A DNA stretch of 35,406 bases from a virus. This document shows positions 22,288 through 31,477 of this stretch, piece after piece (within the stretch, counting starts at the first letter, position 1; every line of letters begins with the position of its first letter). Below the pieces are notes generated by a model. It did no database searches, was not told where the DNA came from, and saw only the letters and a program-made list of their open reading frames with translations. The translations under genes were made by a program, and so were the position numbers. The DNA lies in IMG/VR virus record IMGVR_UViG_3300009391_000104, positions 1-35,406 of that record. One strand, written 5' to 3'.

Positions 22288-25200
22288 ATGGCAGAACAAG
22301 CTAGTAGCGTGGTATTAAATTTTCAGATGAATGGTCAAGTCCAGTATGCTCAGACGCTCTCCCAAATCAATATGGTTATGCAGACTGCTGCTAAAGAGTA
22401 CGCTAACCACGTTGCCGCAATGGGGCGCGATGCGACGATGACTGAAAAACTAATTGCTGAGAAACAGAAGCTCGAAACACAAATGAATGCATCGACTGAA
22501 AAAGTCCGAATGTTACGTGCTGAATATGATGCAATGTCTGCAGATACAAATACATCTGCGGCTGAATTACAAAAATTATACAATCAATTGCTATCTGCTG
22601 AAACCGCTCATTCACGGCTTGAGCAATCTATGCAAAGAGTCAATGAAGGACTGACAGCAGAAGCTATTGTGGCACGTGAGGCGCAGGCTGCACTCAGAGA
22701 ATTGCAAGCAAGTGGACGTTCACTCGAAGCTGAACAGCGTAACATAATTAGCGCGTTTGAATTGGAAGCCGCACAATTAGGAGCTAATGCCACTGAAGCA
22801 CAGAAACTGGAATTGGCTCAACGTCGATTAGCCGCACAGACTAGTTTAGCTGGACGCGCGGTAACAATTCTGGAAGATCAATTAGACCAGGCGCGGACAG
22901 CCTATGGCGACAATTCCGATGAAGTCATGCGATTAGAAACGCAACTCAACAATGCACGAATTACTTTGCATCAATTTGGTGATGATTTAGCAGATGTGCC
23001 AGATGATGCCGCAGCAGCAGAAGATTCGGTTAGTGATTTAGGCGGTGCATTCCAAGCGCTAGGGGGTATAGTTGCCGGATTAGGATTAGGCGCAATCATT
23101 GCGGCTGCTCTCGAAGAAGCAGATGTAAATTCCACAATTGATATAACATTTAATGTCCCGGAAGATTCGAAAGAAGCCGTGCGTTCTTCTTTGGCTGAAG
23201 TCAAAAAGTATGGTGTGGAAGGCGAGGGAGCGCTCGAAGGCATGCGCCGTCAGTGGGCATTGAATAAGGATGCCACAGACGAAGCTAATGCCAGCGTCGT
23301 GGAAACTTCGGCTGCATTGTCTAGGATGTTCGCGGGTCTTGATTTTGTAGAAGTCGTTCAAGAAGTCAATAAGATTTCCAAGGAATTAAAAAGCACAAAT
23401 GAAGAAGCGCTTGAACTAGTTTACAATCTGTTGGACATCGGATTTCCTCCCGATCAACTTAGTATTATCTCGGAATACGGGAACCAATTACAACGTTTGG
23501 GATACACAGCAAAAGAGGTAAAGGGATTATTCGCTGCAGCAGTCGGCACAGGGTCATGGGATATTGCCAACCTTATGGACGGATTGAAAGAAGCTCGTAT
23601 CCTAGCGATTGAGTTCGGACAAGGCCTATCAGACACAATGAAAGAATCTATCCGCGAGGTAAAAGGCGGTACGGAAAAAGCATCTGAGGAACAGCTCGGC
23701 GCTATGCAAGAAGGATTTGCAAAGCAAGAATCAGCACTTTCTAAGTCATTGGCAGCTCGCGCGAAATCAATGTCAAAAGGTCATGAACAACAAAAAAACG
23801 CGTTGTCAAAATCGTTGGATGCTCAGTATAAAGCGGTGTCGAAAAGCTACGACAACCAGGCAAAAGCGTTAGAAAAGTCACTATCAGCTAGTTATGACAA
23901 ATCAGTTAAGAAATACGATAACCAACAGAAAGCATTGGATAAAGCATTAGACACCGAATCCAAAGCCGTTTCCAAAAGTCATGACGAACAACAAAAGGTG
24001 CTAGAAAAAACGCTGTCCACAAATTATGATAAGGTCGTTAAAAATTACGAAGAGCAGCAGAAAGCACTCGAAAAGAATTTAGAACTTGAAGTCGAAGCGT
24101 TTGAAAAAGCGACTGAACAAAAAATGAAATTGATCGACGCTGAATACAATGCTCGTCTAAAACTTGTGGATGAAGAACGTTACAATCAGCTCAAAGCATT
24201 GGATAGTCAGATTGACGCGTTAGACGCTAGGACGACGGCAGAAGATCGCGCTATTAAACAACGTGAAAATGCAGAGAAACGCGCTGAATTACAAAAACAA
24301 GTTGGGATTGCAACAACTAGTGAAGAACAGGCCGCAGCTGTAAAATCATTACGTGATTTTGAAGAAAAATTAAGGTTAGACGCTATTCGTGAAGAAAGAA
24401 AGATTCAGACCGAAGCACTCAAACAGCAAAAAGAAACAGTAAAAGAAGTATCGGACGCTCGAAAAGAAGCGCTCAAATTAGAAATTGATGACCGAAAAGA
24501 ATCTACAAAAGTACAGACTGACATCGAGAAAAAAGCATTGAAAGAACGTCAGGATGATAAAAAAGAAATATCCAAGCAGGAAATTAGCGATGCACTGGAC
24601 GCGTTAAGCGAGGAAAATAAGGCTGAATTAGATTCTCTCAAAGTAATGCTTGCTGCTAAGAGAGAAGTCTTAAAAGAGGAGCAGGACGCACAGAAAGAAG
24701 CGTTAAAAGAGCAAAATTCATTAAGTTTAGCCGCGATTAGCGAAGCGAATAAAGCGCGAATGGAAGCCGCTAAAGAATCGTCTGCCGCTAATTTAGAAGC
24801 GCTAAAAGAAGAGCAGGATCAACGTAAATCAGCATTGAGTGAGCGGCTGAGTAATGAAGCCAGTGCGGTACAGGAATCACATGCCGCAGAAATGGAATCA
24901 TTCAAAAAAATGAATGCCGAAAAGATGGAATTAGCGAAGAATCCACCCGATTCGGCTGCTGTACAGGCGTTATTCGACCAACTGGAAGGTTGGGGCAAAG
25001 CTATTACTAAGGGCGGCGAAGAAGGCACACAAGCATTTGAGGATATGGTCAAGTGGCTCGACACTATCGAGGATTCGACGTTGCGGAATGTATTAGGTGC
25101 TGAGTTATTTGGCGGCGTTTGGGATGACCAGGGCGAAAATATCATTGATACTGTTTTAGGTGCTGATGGTGCGTTGATAGATATGGAGAAAAGCCAAAAG

Positions 25201-26442
25201 AATTTGAATGACACAATTGGCAAACTCGATCGTAACCCATTGGTCGAAATATCAAGCGCCTTTGAATCCATTAAGGAGTCGCTTGCCCCATTACTCGTCG
25301 TCGTCGCAGACATTGTGGGCGCATTTGCTAAATTTGCGGCAGATAATCCGAAATTAACAGCCACAATTGTCGCTATTGCATCGGTTGCTACGATCTTGGC
25401 AGGGGCGTTTGCATTTTTTGCACCAATCGTAACAGCAATCATTCCGCTGTTAGCTAAAATCGGACCCATATTCACGGTGGTAAGCGGAGCTATCTCGACT
25501 GTCACTGCCGCATTACCAGCAGTGGGCGCGGCATTAGCGGCATTAGCGGGACCGATTGGAATTGCGATAGCAGCCATTGCCGCTATTGGAGCCATTGTTT
25601 TTGTTGTAATAAAAAACTGGGAGCCGATCAGTAAGTTTTTTGTAGATTTATGGGACAAGGTTCTCGGAATCATTAAAAAAGCAGGTTCGGCAATTGCTGA
25701 TTTCCTCAAAAATAACTGGAAAACAATACTTGCGGTAATTACTGGGCCAATTGGATTGATAGTTAAATTCGTCATTGATAATTGGGGCAAAATCAAAGAA
25801 GTTACAATGGCTGTTTTTAATGCATTAAGCAAAACGGTTGCCCAAATTTGGAACGGAATAAAAGAGGCGATTTCTAAGCCGATTAATGCAGCAAAAGATA
25901 TTGTGGATGGAGCAATTAAAGCAATCAAAGGTTTTTTCAGTAGTATGTCTTTGAAATTCCCTAAATTGAATACTGATATTTTCGAAACTGCCAGGAAAGC
26001 TGTAAAAAAAGCAATCGACGCTATTAAAGGATTCTTTGATTTCAAGTTCAAATGGCCAGAATTAAAAATGCCCGAATTCAAAGTTGAGGGTACGATGAAT
26101 CCGTTGAAATGGATTGACGAAGGCGTTCCGAAATTCGATATTAAATGGAATGCAAAAGGTGGTATTTTCAAACAGCCTACTATTTTCGGAGCATCGGGCG
26201 ATCAGTTACAGGGCGCAGGAGAAGCAGGACCAGAAGCAGTGCTACCTCTTAACACTAAAACACTAGGTGATATAGGTAAAGGAATTGCGGAAGCTATGGG
26301 CGCCAGTGGTGGCGGTGGCAGCAACATCGACATAACACTTGAATTAGATGGTGCAGTCGTTGCGAGAAAAACTATCAAATATACGGCGCGTGAATTATTG
26401 ACGTTACAAACGCAAACTGGACGCGGAAGGGGGAAGGGATAA
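22288..26442 (+). CDS. Tail tape measure protein
   Basis: A 1384-residue protein, the longest in the window, start ATG 22288 behind GAGGTGAG. The N-terminal 240 residues are coiled coil. Residues about 479-610 are twelve consecutive 11-residue repeats of the type xQQKALxKSLx, and 796-883 carry a second hendecad block of the type KExxxxxxxAL. About 1010-1100 is a run of hydrophobic Ala/Ile/Gly segments that could be membrane-inserting helices, and the C-terminus has 'GPEAVLPLNTKTL', common in tape measure proteins. It sets tail length and probably enters the cell envelope on DNA ejection. At roughly 1.5 angstrom per helical residue, a tail near 0.2 micrometre would be expected. Confidence 0.93.
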   Translation: MAEQASSVVLNFQMNGQVQYAQTLSQINMVMQTAAKEYANHVAAMGRDATMTEKLIAEKQKLETQMNASTEKVRMLRAEYDAMSADTNTSAAELQKLYNQLLSAETAHSRLEQSMQRVNEGLTAEAIVAREAQAALRELQASGRSLEAEQRNIISAFELEAAQLGANATEAQKLELAQRRLAAQTSLAGRAVTILEDQLDQARTAYGDNSDEVMRLETQLNNARITLHQFGDDLADVPDDAAAAEDSVSDLGGAFQALGGIVAGLGLGAIIAAALEEADVNSTIDITFNVPEDSKEAVRSSLAEVKKYGVEGEGALEGMRRQWALNKDATDEANASVVETSAALSRMFAGLDFVEVVQEVNKISKELKSTNEEALELVYNLLDIGFPPDQLSIISEYGNQLQRLGYTAKEVKGLFAAAVGTGSWDIANLMDGLKEARILAIEFGQGLSDTMKESIREVKGGTEKASEEQLGAMQEGFAKQESALSKSLAARAKSMSKGHEQQKNALSKSLDAQYKAVSKSYDNQAKALEKSLSASYDKSVKKYDNQQKALDKALDTESKAVSKSHDEQQKVLEKTLSTNYDKVVKNYEEQQKALEKNLELEVEAFEKATEQKMKLIDAEYNARLKLVDEERYNQLKALDSQIDALDARTTAEDRAIKQRENAEKRAELQKQVGIATTSEEQAAAVKSLRDFEEKLRLDAIREERKIQTEALKQQKETVKEVSDARKEALKLEIDDRKESTKVQTDIEKKALKERQDDKKEISKQEISDALDALSEENKAELDSLKVMLAAKREVLKEEQDAQKEALKEQNSLSLAAISEANKARMEAAKESSAANLEALKEEQDQRKSALSERLSNEASAVQESHAAEMESFKKMNAEKMELAKNPPDSAAVQALFDQLEGWGKAITKGGEEGTQAFEDMVKWLDTIEDSTLRNVLGAELFGGVWDDQGENIIDTVLGADGALIDMEKSQKNLNDTIGKLDRNPLVEISSAFESIKESLAPLLVVVADIVGAFAKFAADNPKLTATIVAIASVATILAGAFAFFAPIVTAIIPLLAKIGPIFTVVSGAISTVTAALPAVGAALAALAGPIGIAIAAIAAIGAIVFVVIKNWEPISKFFVDLWDKVLGIIKKAGSAIADFLKNNWKTILAVITGPIGLIVKFVIDNWGKIKEVTMAVFNALSKTVAQIWNGIKEAISKPINAAKDIVDGAIKAIKGFFSSMSLKFPKLNTDIFETARKAVKKAIDAIKGFFDFKFKWPELKMPEFKVEGTMNPLKWIDEGVPKFDIKWNAKGGIFKQPTIFGASGDQLQGAGEAGPEAVLPLNTKTLGDIGKGIAEAMGASGGGGSNIDITLELDGAVVARKTIKYTARELLTLQTQTGRGRGKG

Positions 26443-26445
26443 GCT

Positions 26446-26850
26446 ATGAACGGAGTTAAATTTAACGGTGCCCATTGCAAAACGCACAAATTAACAATGA
26501 TATCATCAACCCGTCAATTATTACCCGAAAACAAAGACACGTACATTGAAATCCCGCATAAAAGTGGGAGTTTTTTAATTCCCGACAAATCATTAAAAGA
26601 TATTTTTATTGATGTGGTATTTACTCTTAAAAAAGACACGCTGCCCGAACTCTTCGCGGCTGCTCGGTTGATTGCTGCATGGTTGACAACAAACGACCGT
26701 CAACCGCTTATTTTCGATGACGACCCGACTTACATTTATAATGCAAAAGTGGTGTCGGGTATTAGCTTAGAACAACTAACGGATTTCGAGGAAATAGCGG
26801 ATTTCACGGTCACTTTCCGGTGTGATCCATTTCCTAAAGGGGCTGTATAA
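26446..26850 (+). CDS. Distal tail protein, Dit-like
   Basis: A 134-residue protein four bases after the tape measure stop. 'HKLTMISSTRQLLPENKDTY' and 'GSFLIPDKSLKDIFIDVVFT', then 'LIAAWLTTNDRQPLIFDDDP' and 'FEEIADFTVTFRCDPF', are the N-terminal domain features of Dit (SPP1 gp19.1 type). It forms the hexameric ring at the tail tip. It lacks the large C-terminal carbohydrate-binding domain found in longer Dits. Confidence 0.85.
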   Translation: MNGVKFNGAHCKTHKLTMISSTRQLLPENKDTYIEIPHKSGSFLIPDKSLKDIFIDVVFTLKKDTLPELFAAARLIAAWLTTNDRQPLIFDDDPTYIYNAKVVSGISLEQLTDFEEIADFTVTFRCDPFPKGAV

Positions 26851-26852
26851 AA

Positions 26853-27227
26853 ATGAATTTAAGTAACTATGCGGCATTAAGAGCACTTTCAAACATATTA
26901 GGGTCTTCCGCTTATGTTGCGCTTTACACAGCTGATCCAACAGCGGCAGACACCGGAACAGAAGTCACGGGTAAGGAATATAAGCGTCAACCCGCTTCAT
27001 TATCAGCACCACTTAATATTAGTGGATTAATCACATCGAGTAATACACGGTTGATAAGATTCGAAAAAGCAATCGACGGTTACGGTGTAATAACTCATGT
27101 GGGCATACGAGATTCGTTGACGGGTGGGAATCTATTGTTTTACACAACGCTGCTCTCGCCCACCTCAGTAGACGCGGGAATGGGTGTGGACTTCCACATT
27201 GGCGAACTAAGATTCACGATGGGATGA
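26853..27227 (+). CDS. Small tail fibre-type protein
   Basis: A 124-residue beta-rich protein. 'MNLSNYAALRALSNILGSSA' and 'YVALYTADPTAADTGTEVTG' followed by 'YKRQPASLSAP' is the pattern of the roughly 125-residue phage tail fibre proteins found next to tail-tip genes in many siphoviruses (Y/L-x-A-L-Y-T-A-D-P-T motif). It sits between Dit and the tail-associated protein. The exact position in the virion cannot be told from sequence. Confidence 0.7.
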   Translation: MNLSNYAALRALSNILGSSAYVALYTADPTAADTGTEVTGKEYKRQPASLSAPLNISGLITSSNTRLIRFEKAIDGYGVITHVGIRDSLTGGNLLFYTTLLSPTSVDAGMGVDFHIGELRFTMG

Positions 27228-27236
27228 GGTGACAAC

Positions 27237-28433
27237 ATGATTATTAAGCTACTTGATGCTGCAACGCTCCAGGTGAAGGAAACGTTTGAAAATGTAATCG
27301 ATCCACTCATATATGAGCAACATAATTCCGACTATCGCTTTTCGTTCGAAACCACTCCCAAAAATAGTGGTTTTTTATTAACTCCAAATAAGTATGATAT
27401 TTTCGAAGTTGACGGTGATCATTTCCGATTAGCAAGATTGACGAAAGAACGGAATTCAAGTTTGACAGTGAGTGTAGATTGCGAGCACCTGTCATACGGC
27501 TTGAATGATGTAAATAACTACATTGAAGAAATCGAAAACACCCCAAGTAGGATTCTACAAGACTTACTAGACCAGGCAGGAACGCAATTCACCATCGGAA
27601 GCGTTGATTTTAGCGGCGAAATGTTGTTTAAGCCTGGAGATGGCGAGCCAATACGGTCATGCATTATTGATTTAGCTAATCGACTAGGCGGAGATTTACT
27701 ATGGTATAAAAATACCGTTTCAATATTAGGTCGTCGCGGGGTTACAAATGGCCCTGTTTTTAAAATCGGTGAAAATATTAAAAGTATCAGAGTAACAACA
27801 GAAAATCAAAAAGGTTTTTTAGAGACTAGTTTAGACATAGATGTATTAGATTTAGGTCATTTGCCAGGTTTTGAAGCTCTCAGAATAGTAAACCTCGCCG
27901 ACACGATAAATGTGATTGACACAGATTTAGGTGTAAACTCTTTTCTACGCGTATTAGCACATGAATATGACCCATTTCAGAAAGTCAATACGAGTGTGCA
28001 AATCGGTCATGTGGTTCGGAACTTCACCGACTATATTATAGATTTAGAGGATGAAGTAGCAAATATTGAGTTAGAACCAGCAAGGCGCGAACCTATTTTC
28101 ATGACAGGCGCGGGTCATATGGTTGCAAACGCCACAATCACCACGCCTTTCGATGGATTTTGGTTAGAGTTCGGCACTGTGGAACTGGCCGGATTAATGA
28201 CATTCGAATTTAAGTATGTAGAAGGTTACGACGAGGTACTGTCTGTTACTACAGGTATTCGTGGAGGTTCGGGACTCTCTCAAAACATTACCGTAGTAGC
28301 CAGGGAAGTAGTAGAAAACGGTAAGATCACGGGCATTCAGGTTATGGGAAACTGGGAAGCTGATGACATACCAGACGTGAAAGTGAGCGTACAAGCGGTA
28401 TGCAGGATATTCGAGGTGATTTCGAGTGGCTAA
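27237..28433 (+). CDS. Tail-associated protein (Tal), prophage endopeptidase-tail type
   Basis: A 398-residue protein with GAGGTGA before ATG 27237. 'IKLLDAATLQVKETFENVID' at the N-terminus, 'RFSFETTPKNSGFLLTPNKY', 'FRLARLTKERNSSLTVSVDC' and 'CEHLSYGLND' fit the gp27-like hub of Gram-positive tail proteins (PF06605 group). The peptidase segment of longer Tals is not evident, so it may be structural only. The last 140 residues are strand-rich and may join the spike encoded downstream, whose gene overlaps by eight bases. Confidence 0.82.
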   Translation: MIIKLLDAATLQVKETFENVIDPLIYEQHNSDYRFSFETTPKNSGFLLTPNKYDIFEVDGDHFRLARLTKERNSSLTVSVDCEHLSYGLNDVNNYIEEIENTPSRILQDLLDQAGTQFTIGSVDFSGEMLFKPGDGEPIRSCIIDLANRLGGDLLWYKNTVSILGRRGVTNGPVFKIGENIKSIRVTTENQKGFLETSLDIDVLDLGHLPGFEALRIVNLADTINVIDTDLGVNSFLRVLAHEYDPFQKVNTSVQIGHVVRNFTDYIIDLEDEVANIELEPARREPIFMTGAGHMVANATITTPFDGFWLEFGTVELAGLMTFEFKYVEGYDEVLSVTTGIRGGSGLSQNITVVAREVVENGKITGIQVMGNWEADDIPDVKVSVQAVCRIFEVISSG

Positions 28434-29496
28434 CGGGAATTACGGCGGCGGTAATGGGACGGAAGATAAGCCCTATCTTGTGGAGGATGCCGCAGATTTG
28501 GATAGAGTGCGTAATAATTTGAATGCTCATTATAAGCAAACAAAAACTATTGATTTAACCGATTGGGGAAACTGGAATTCAATCGGAGGATTTGAACTTT
28601 TTAAAGGAAGCTATGATGGTCAAAATTTCAAAATACTTAATTTGGTCAGTTTCGGTTATTATAGCGGGCTATTTTCAAGAGTAAGTGAAGCTAACTTAAA
28701 AAATATAGAACTTGTGAACGTTCATATTTCGAACGGGCAATATCAATCCGGAGCATTGGCGGGTACGGCGGGTTATTCAAAAATCACTAACTGTCACTCT
28801 GGTGGATTAATCCGAGCGGAATCACAATCCGGCGGTTTAATTGGATACGCGTACAATTGCGAGATAGAAAAATGTCATAGTGATTGTGATTTGGAAGTGT
28901 CGTCGAGGTATACCGTTTACCAAATCGGCGGGTTGGTAGGTACTTCGTCAAAAAATAGATATATTGATTGTTATGCCACCGGAAATATTGAAAATAGTGG
29001 AGCCTTTTATAGTTATGCGATAGGTGGTCTATTTGGACAACACACGGGCTTTGTAGAGAATTGTTATGCTAGTGGAAACGTTATTGGAAATAGCCAAATT
29101 GGAGGAATAGCAGGTAACATTTATGATGCTGAAATCATCAATAGTTATGCGTTAAACGCTGAAATATATGACTCTAAATACTACAATTATAATGATCCAA
29201 TCGGGGATATATATGGGAATAGTAACCCATACGGAAACGGTGATGAAGATGGCAATTCAATAATAAATTGTTATAGCATTGATACAATGTCTAGTAATAT
29301 CGGTATTCTTAAAGTCGCGGCTGTTGTATCGTTGAAAAATGCAAAAACGCGTGCTCATTATGAAAATAATGGTTGGGACTTCGAAGAGGTTTGGAATATT
29401 GTCGAAGGTGAATCCTATCCGTTTTTAAGGAAACCAATAACCGTGTCACAAACCCAATGCGAACGTATGCCAATGGGCGGATTCTTACGGATTTGA
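28426..29496 (+). CDS. GLUG-motif beta-solenoid tail spike or adhesin
   Basis: A 356-residue protein with GTG start 28426 behind GAGGTGA. It contains several GLUG-type repeats of about 25-40 residues, each with G-G-L-x-G followed by Asn-Cys-x-A/S-x-G: 'SGGLIGYAYNCEIEKCHSDC', 'IGGLVGTSSKNRYIDCYATG', 'IGGLFGQHTGFVENCYASGN' and 'IGGIAGNIYDAEIINSYALN'. GLUG repeats occur in bacterial surface proteins and form a right-handed solenoid. An N-terminal cap with 'GTEDKPYLVEDAADLDRVRN' is typical of such solenoids. Host-receptor binding is the likely role given its place at the tail tip. Confidence 0.8.
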   Translation: MANGNYGGGNGTEDKPYLVEDAADLDRVRNNLNAHYKQTKTIDLTDWGNWNSIGGFELFKGSYDGQNFKILNLVSFGYYSGLFSRVSEANLKNIELVNVHISNGQYQSGALAGTAGYSKITNCHSGGLIRAESQSGGLIGYAYNCEIEKCHSDCDLEVSSRYTVYQIGGLVGTSSKNRYIDCYATGNIENSGAFYSYAIGGLFGQHTGFVENCYASGNVIGNSQIGGIAGNIYDAEIINSYALNAEIYDSKYYNYNDPIGDIYGNSNPYGNGDEDGNSIINCYSIDTMSSNIGILKVAAVVSLKNAKTRAHYENNGWDFEEVWNIVEGESYPFLRKPITVSQTQCERMPMGGFLRI

Positions 29497-29521
29497 AAGA
29501 AACTAATAACACACTATTTGG

Positions 29522-29544
29522 AGCGCCTAATCTGGCGTTTTTTT
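29522..29544 (+). terminator. Intrinsic terminator after the GLUG spike
   Basis: A 6-bp stem (29522-29527 with 29534-29539, one G-U) with loop TAATCT, then T's to 29544. The stem is short but GC-rich; partial read-through into the fibre gene is likely. Confidence 0.65.
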
Positions 29545-29569
29545 AATACAAAAAAGGAGATGAAATAAT

Positions 29570-31000
29570 TTGGAATCTATTCATATCACCTTGGATACTC
29601 AAAAAGTCATTAAATCACAAAATATCAAAGTGACAAAAGGCGACAGTGCAATACAGTTTGTCGTTAAAATCCAGCGCAACGGTAACGATGACGCTTTGCT
29701 GGACGGTACTATATATACGTTATCCAATTTACGACTTGATGGCGTAGCGGTGCTGTCACCAACAGGAGTTGTTGTTGGGGAGAACGAGGTTGCATTTTTA
29801 TTGGGCACGACAGAGACGGAGGTAGTAGGTACTGTGCGTGCATCTGTACAGATGTATCACGTGGGTGGTCGTGTGTCCACTATTTCATTTACTTACACCG
29901 TCATGCGTGATTTATCGTCTGACTACACCCCGTCTGAATCAGAAAAAACGTTGATTGAATCGGTACTTGTGGAAGGGCCGGTTGTTATCGGTCAAGCTAA
30001 AGATTTAGTCATAAAAATGGATGAATTAATTGAAGATGGCGTTGAAGGAATTAAAGGGGATAAAGGAGACCGGGGAGAGCAAGGAATCCAAGGAATCCAA
30101 GGAATTCAGGGATTTACTGGAGCAACTGGATTAAAAGGTGAACCTGGTATTCAAGGTGCTAAGGGCGATACAGGAGCAACAGGAGCAACGGGTGACGTTG
30201 GAGCGATTGGACCTAAAGGTGAAGTTGGACTCACAGGGGCAACGGGTTTGACTGGAGCAAAAGGCGACATTGGCCCAATTGGACTCACAGGACTCAAAGG
30301 TGACACAGGCGCTACGGGTGCTACAGGTGCAATAGGTGACATTGGTTTAACTGGAACCAAAGGAGACCAAGGAATACAAGGTACAACTGGACTTAAAGGA
30401 GATGCAGGCCCTATTGGTCCGATTGGCCCGCAAGGAGAAACAGGTATTCAAGGGGAACGCGGACTGAAAGGCGATACAGGACCCGCGCCCGACGTTTCCC
30501 AATTTGCTACTAAACCCGAAGTGAAGTCCGCTATGGATAGAGCCAATGAAGCTTTTACGCAAGCCAATGACGGAAAAACGCTAGTTGCTGTTGCAGTAAC
30601 TGCAAAAGGTGTGTCAGCGAGTCCAACCGACACATTTAGTCAATTGGCGGTTAAGATTGGACGTATTGAAAGTGGTGGCGGACGGCAGTTAAGACTTAAT
30701 TTTGCTCAAATGAAAAATTATCCATTAATGACTGACAAACCGACACAATTTGATGTTGACGTATTCATAGATGCACATCGCAAACAAGATGCGGTTTTCG
30801 GTATAATCACACTCGGTGTAATTTTGTACGTGTTTTCGACAACCGGGACGTACATTGACGTAGACGTTGTTGGGAGAAAAATAAAGTCAGATGGTATAAT
30901 GCGTAGTTTCGATAGTAGCAACATTCGGGAAAGGGGCCTGGAAGTTAACTGGGCCGGACAACCCGGTAATTTAGAGAAAAACGAATCCTATATCAGATAA
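29570..31000 (+). CDS. Receptor-binding/baseplate fibre with BppU domain and collagen repeat
   Basis: A 476-residue protein with TTG start 29570 and AAAAGGAGATGA. Residues 1-130 match the BppU N-terminal domain ('GDSAIQFVVKIQRNGNDDAL', 'GVVVGENEVAFLL'). 'SDYTPSESEKTLIESV' and a helix follow. Residues 160-306 are 49 uninterrupted collagen-type Gly-X-Y triplets, rich in GAT, GIQ and GDT. A C-terminal helical neck and globular head (about 340-476) should carry receptor contact or trimerisation. It likely forms a trimeric fibre on the tail tip. Confidence 0.85.
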   Translation: MESIHITLDTQKVIKSQNIKVTKGDSAIQFVVKIQRNGNDDALLDGTIYTLSNLRLDGVAVLSPTGVVVGENEVAFLLGTTETEVVGTVRASVQMYHVGGRVSTISFTYTVMRDLSSDYTPSESEKTLIESVLVEGPVVIGQAKDLVIKMDELIEDGVEGIKGDKGDRGEQGIQGIQGIQGFTGATGLKGEPGIQGAKGDTGATGATGDVGAIGPKGEVGLTGATGLTGAKGDIGPIGLTGLKGDTGATGATGAIGDIGLTGTKGDQGIQGTTGLKGDAGPIGPIGPQGETGIQGERGLKGDTGPAPDVSQFATKPEVKSAMDRANEAFTQANDGKTLVAVAVTAKGVSASPTDTFSQLAVKIGRIESGGGRQLRLNFAQMKNYPLMTDKPTQFDVDVFIDAHRKQDAVFGIITLGVILYVFSTTGTYIDVDVVGRKIKSDGIMRSFDSSNIRERGLEVNWAGQPGNLEKNESYIR

Positions 31001-31014
31001 AAATATTGATAACC

Positions 31015-31043
31015 AAGAACGTTCTAAATGGAGCGTTCTTTTT
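31015..31043 (+). terminator. Intrinsic terminator after the fibre gene
   Basis: A 10-bp stem (31015-31024 with 31031-31040, one G-U) with loop TAAATG runs into a five-T stretch. The left arm contains GAACGTTC and so looks superficially like an SOS box, but without the 4-base spacer. Confidence 0.85.
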
Positions 31044-31072
31044 GTTTACCAAAAAATAAGGAGTGATTGAAT

Positions 31073-31477
31073 TTGGAGAAATGGATAGCAGGTGTTACAG
31101 GTGTAGTTGGTTCGTTAGTATCCTATGCCGTTGACGGGCTAGGAATGGCTGTCACTATACTCATTGTGATGATGGCGATTGATTATGCGACAGGTATTAT
31201 GCAAGGGATTGTCAATCAGAATTTAAATAGTCGAATCGGATTCAATGGAGTCATACGCAAGATGTACTATTTATTATTAGTCGGTGCGATTTACGCGTTA
31301 GCACTAGTTGTGCCGGGTATCGAACATGCAGGATTCGGTGCGGCAGTAGCATTTTGCGTACTTGAATTTATTTCTATTACAGAAAACGGCACTAAAATGG
31401 GATTGTGGATGCCGGACTTTATCAAGAAGTTACTATCAATTGTGAAGGATACTACAGGGGAGAGTGGTGAAAAATAA
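31073..31477 (+). CDS. Holin, phage_holin_4_1 (Cph1/toxin-secretion) type
   Basis: A 134-residue membrane protein. TTG 31073 is preferred to TTG 31067 because AAGGAGTGA ends about seven bases before it. Hydrophobic segments lie at about residues 6-20, 24-44, 66-86 and 88-106. 'ILIVMMAIDYATGIMQGIVN' and 'SRIGFNGVIRKMYYLLLVGA' are signature regions of this holin family. It forms the membrane lesion that releases the amidase. The stop overlaps the amidase ATG by one base. Confidence 0.9.
   Translation: MEKWIAGVTGVVGSLVSYAVDGLGMAVTILIVMMAIDYATGIMQGIVNQNLNSRIGFNGVIRKMYYLLLVGAIYALALVVPGIEHAGFGAAVAFCVLEFISITENGTKMGLWMPDFIKKLLSIVKDTTGESGEK

Noticed and set aside
23722-24117. Repeated DNA units that could suggest a CRISPR or tandem-repeat locus
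   Set aside because: The repeat is a degenerate 33/66-base pattern in frame with the tape measure protein; it is protein periodicity, not conserved DNA repeats with spacers.
24819-26171. 450-codon open frame on the minus strand inside the tape measure gene
   Set aside because: It is antisense to strongly coding DNA with clear tape-measure features, its product is a low-complexity Ala/Ile/Ser/Asn mirror, and it lacks a ribosome site.
30151-30360. Minus-strand Pro/Val-rich frame opposite the collagen region
   Set aside because: It is a trivial mirror of Gly-X-Y codons on the opposite strand.
30047-30487. Short-period repeats in the fibre gene
   Set aside because: They encode Gly-X-Y collagen triplets in frame; not a regulatory or CRISPR repeat.
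31015-31040. GAACGTTC as a third SOS box
   Set aside because: It lacks the four-base spacer of the LexA consensus and forms the left arm of a perfect terminator.
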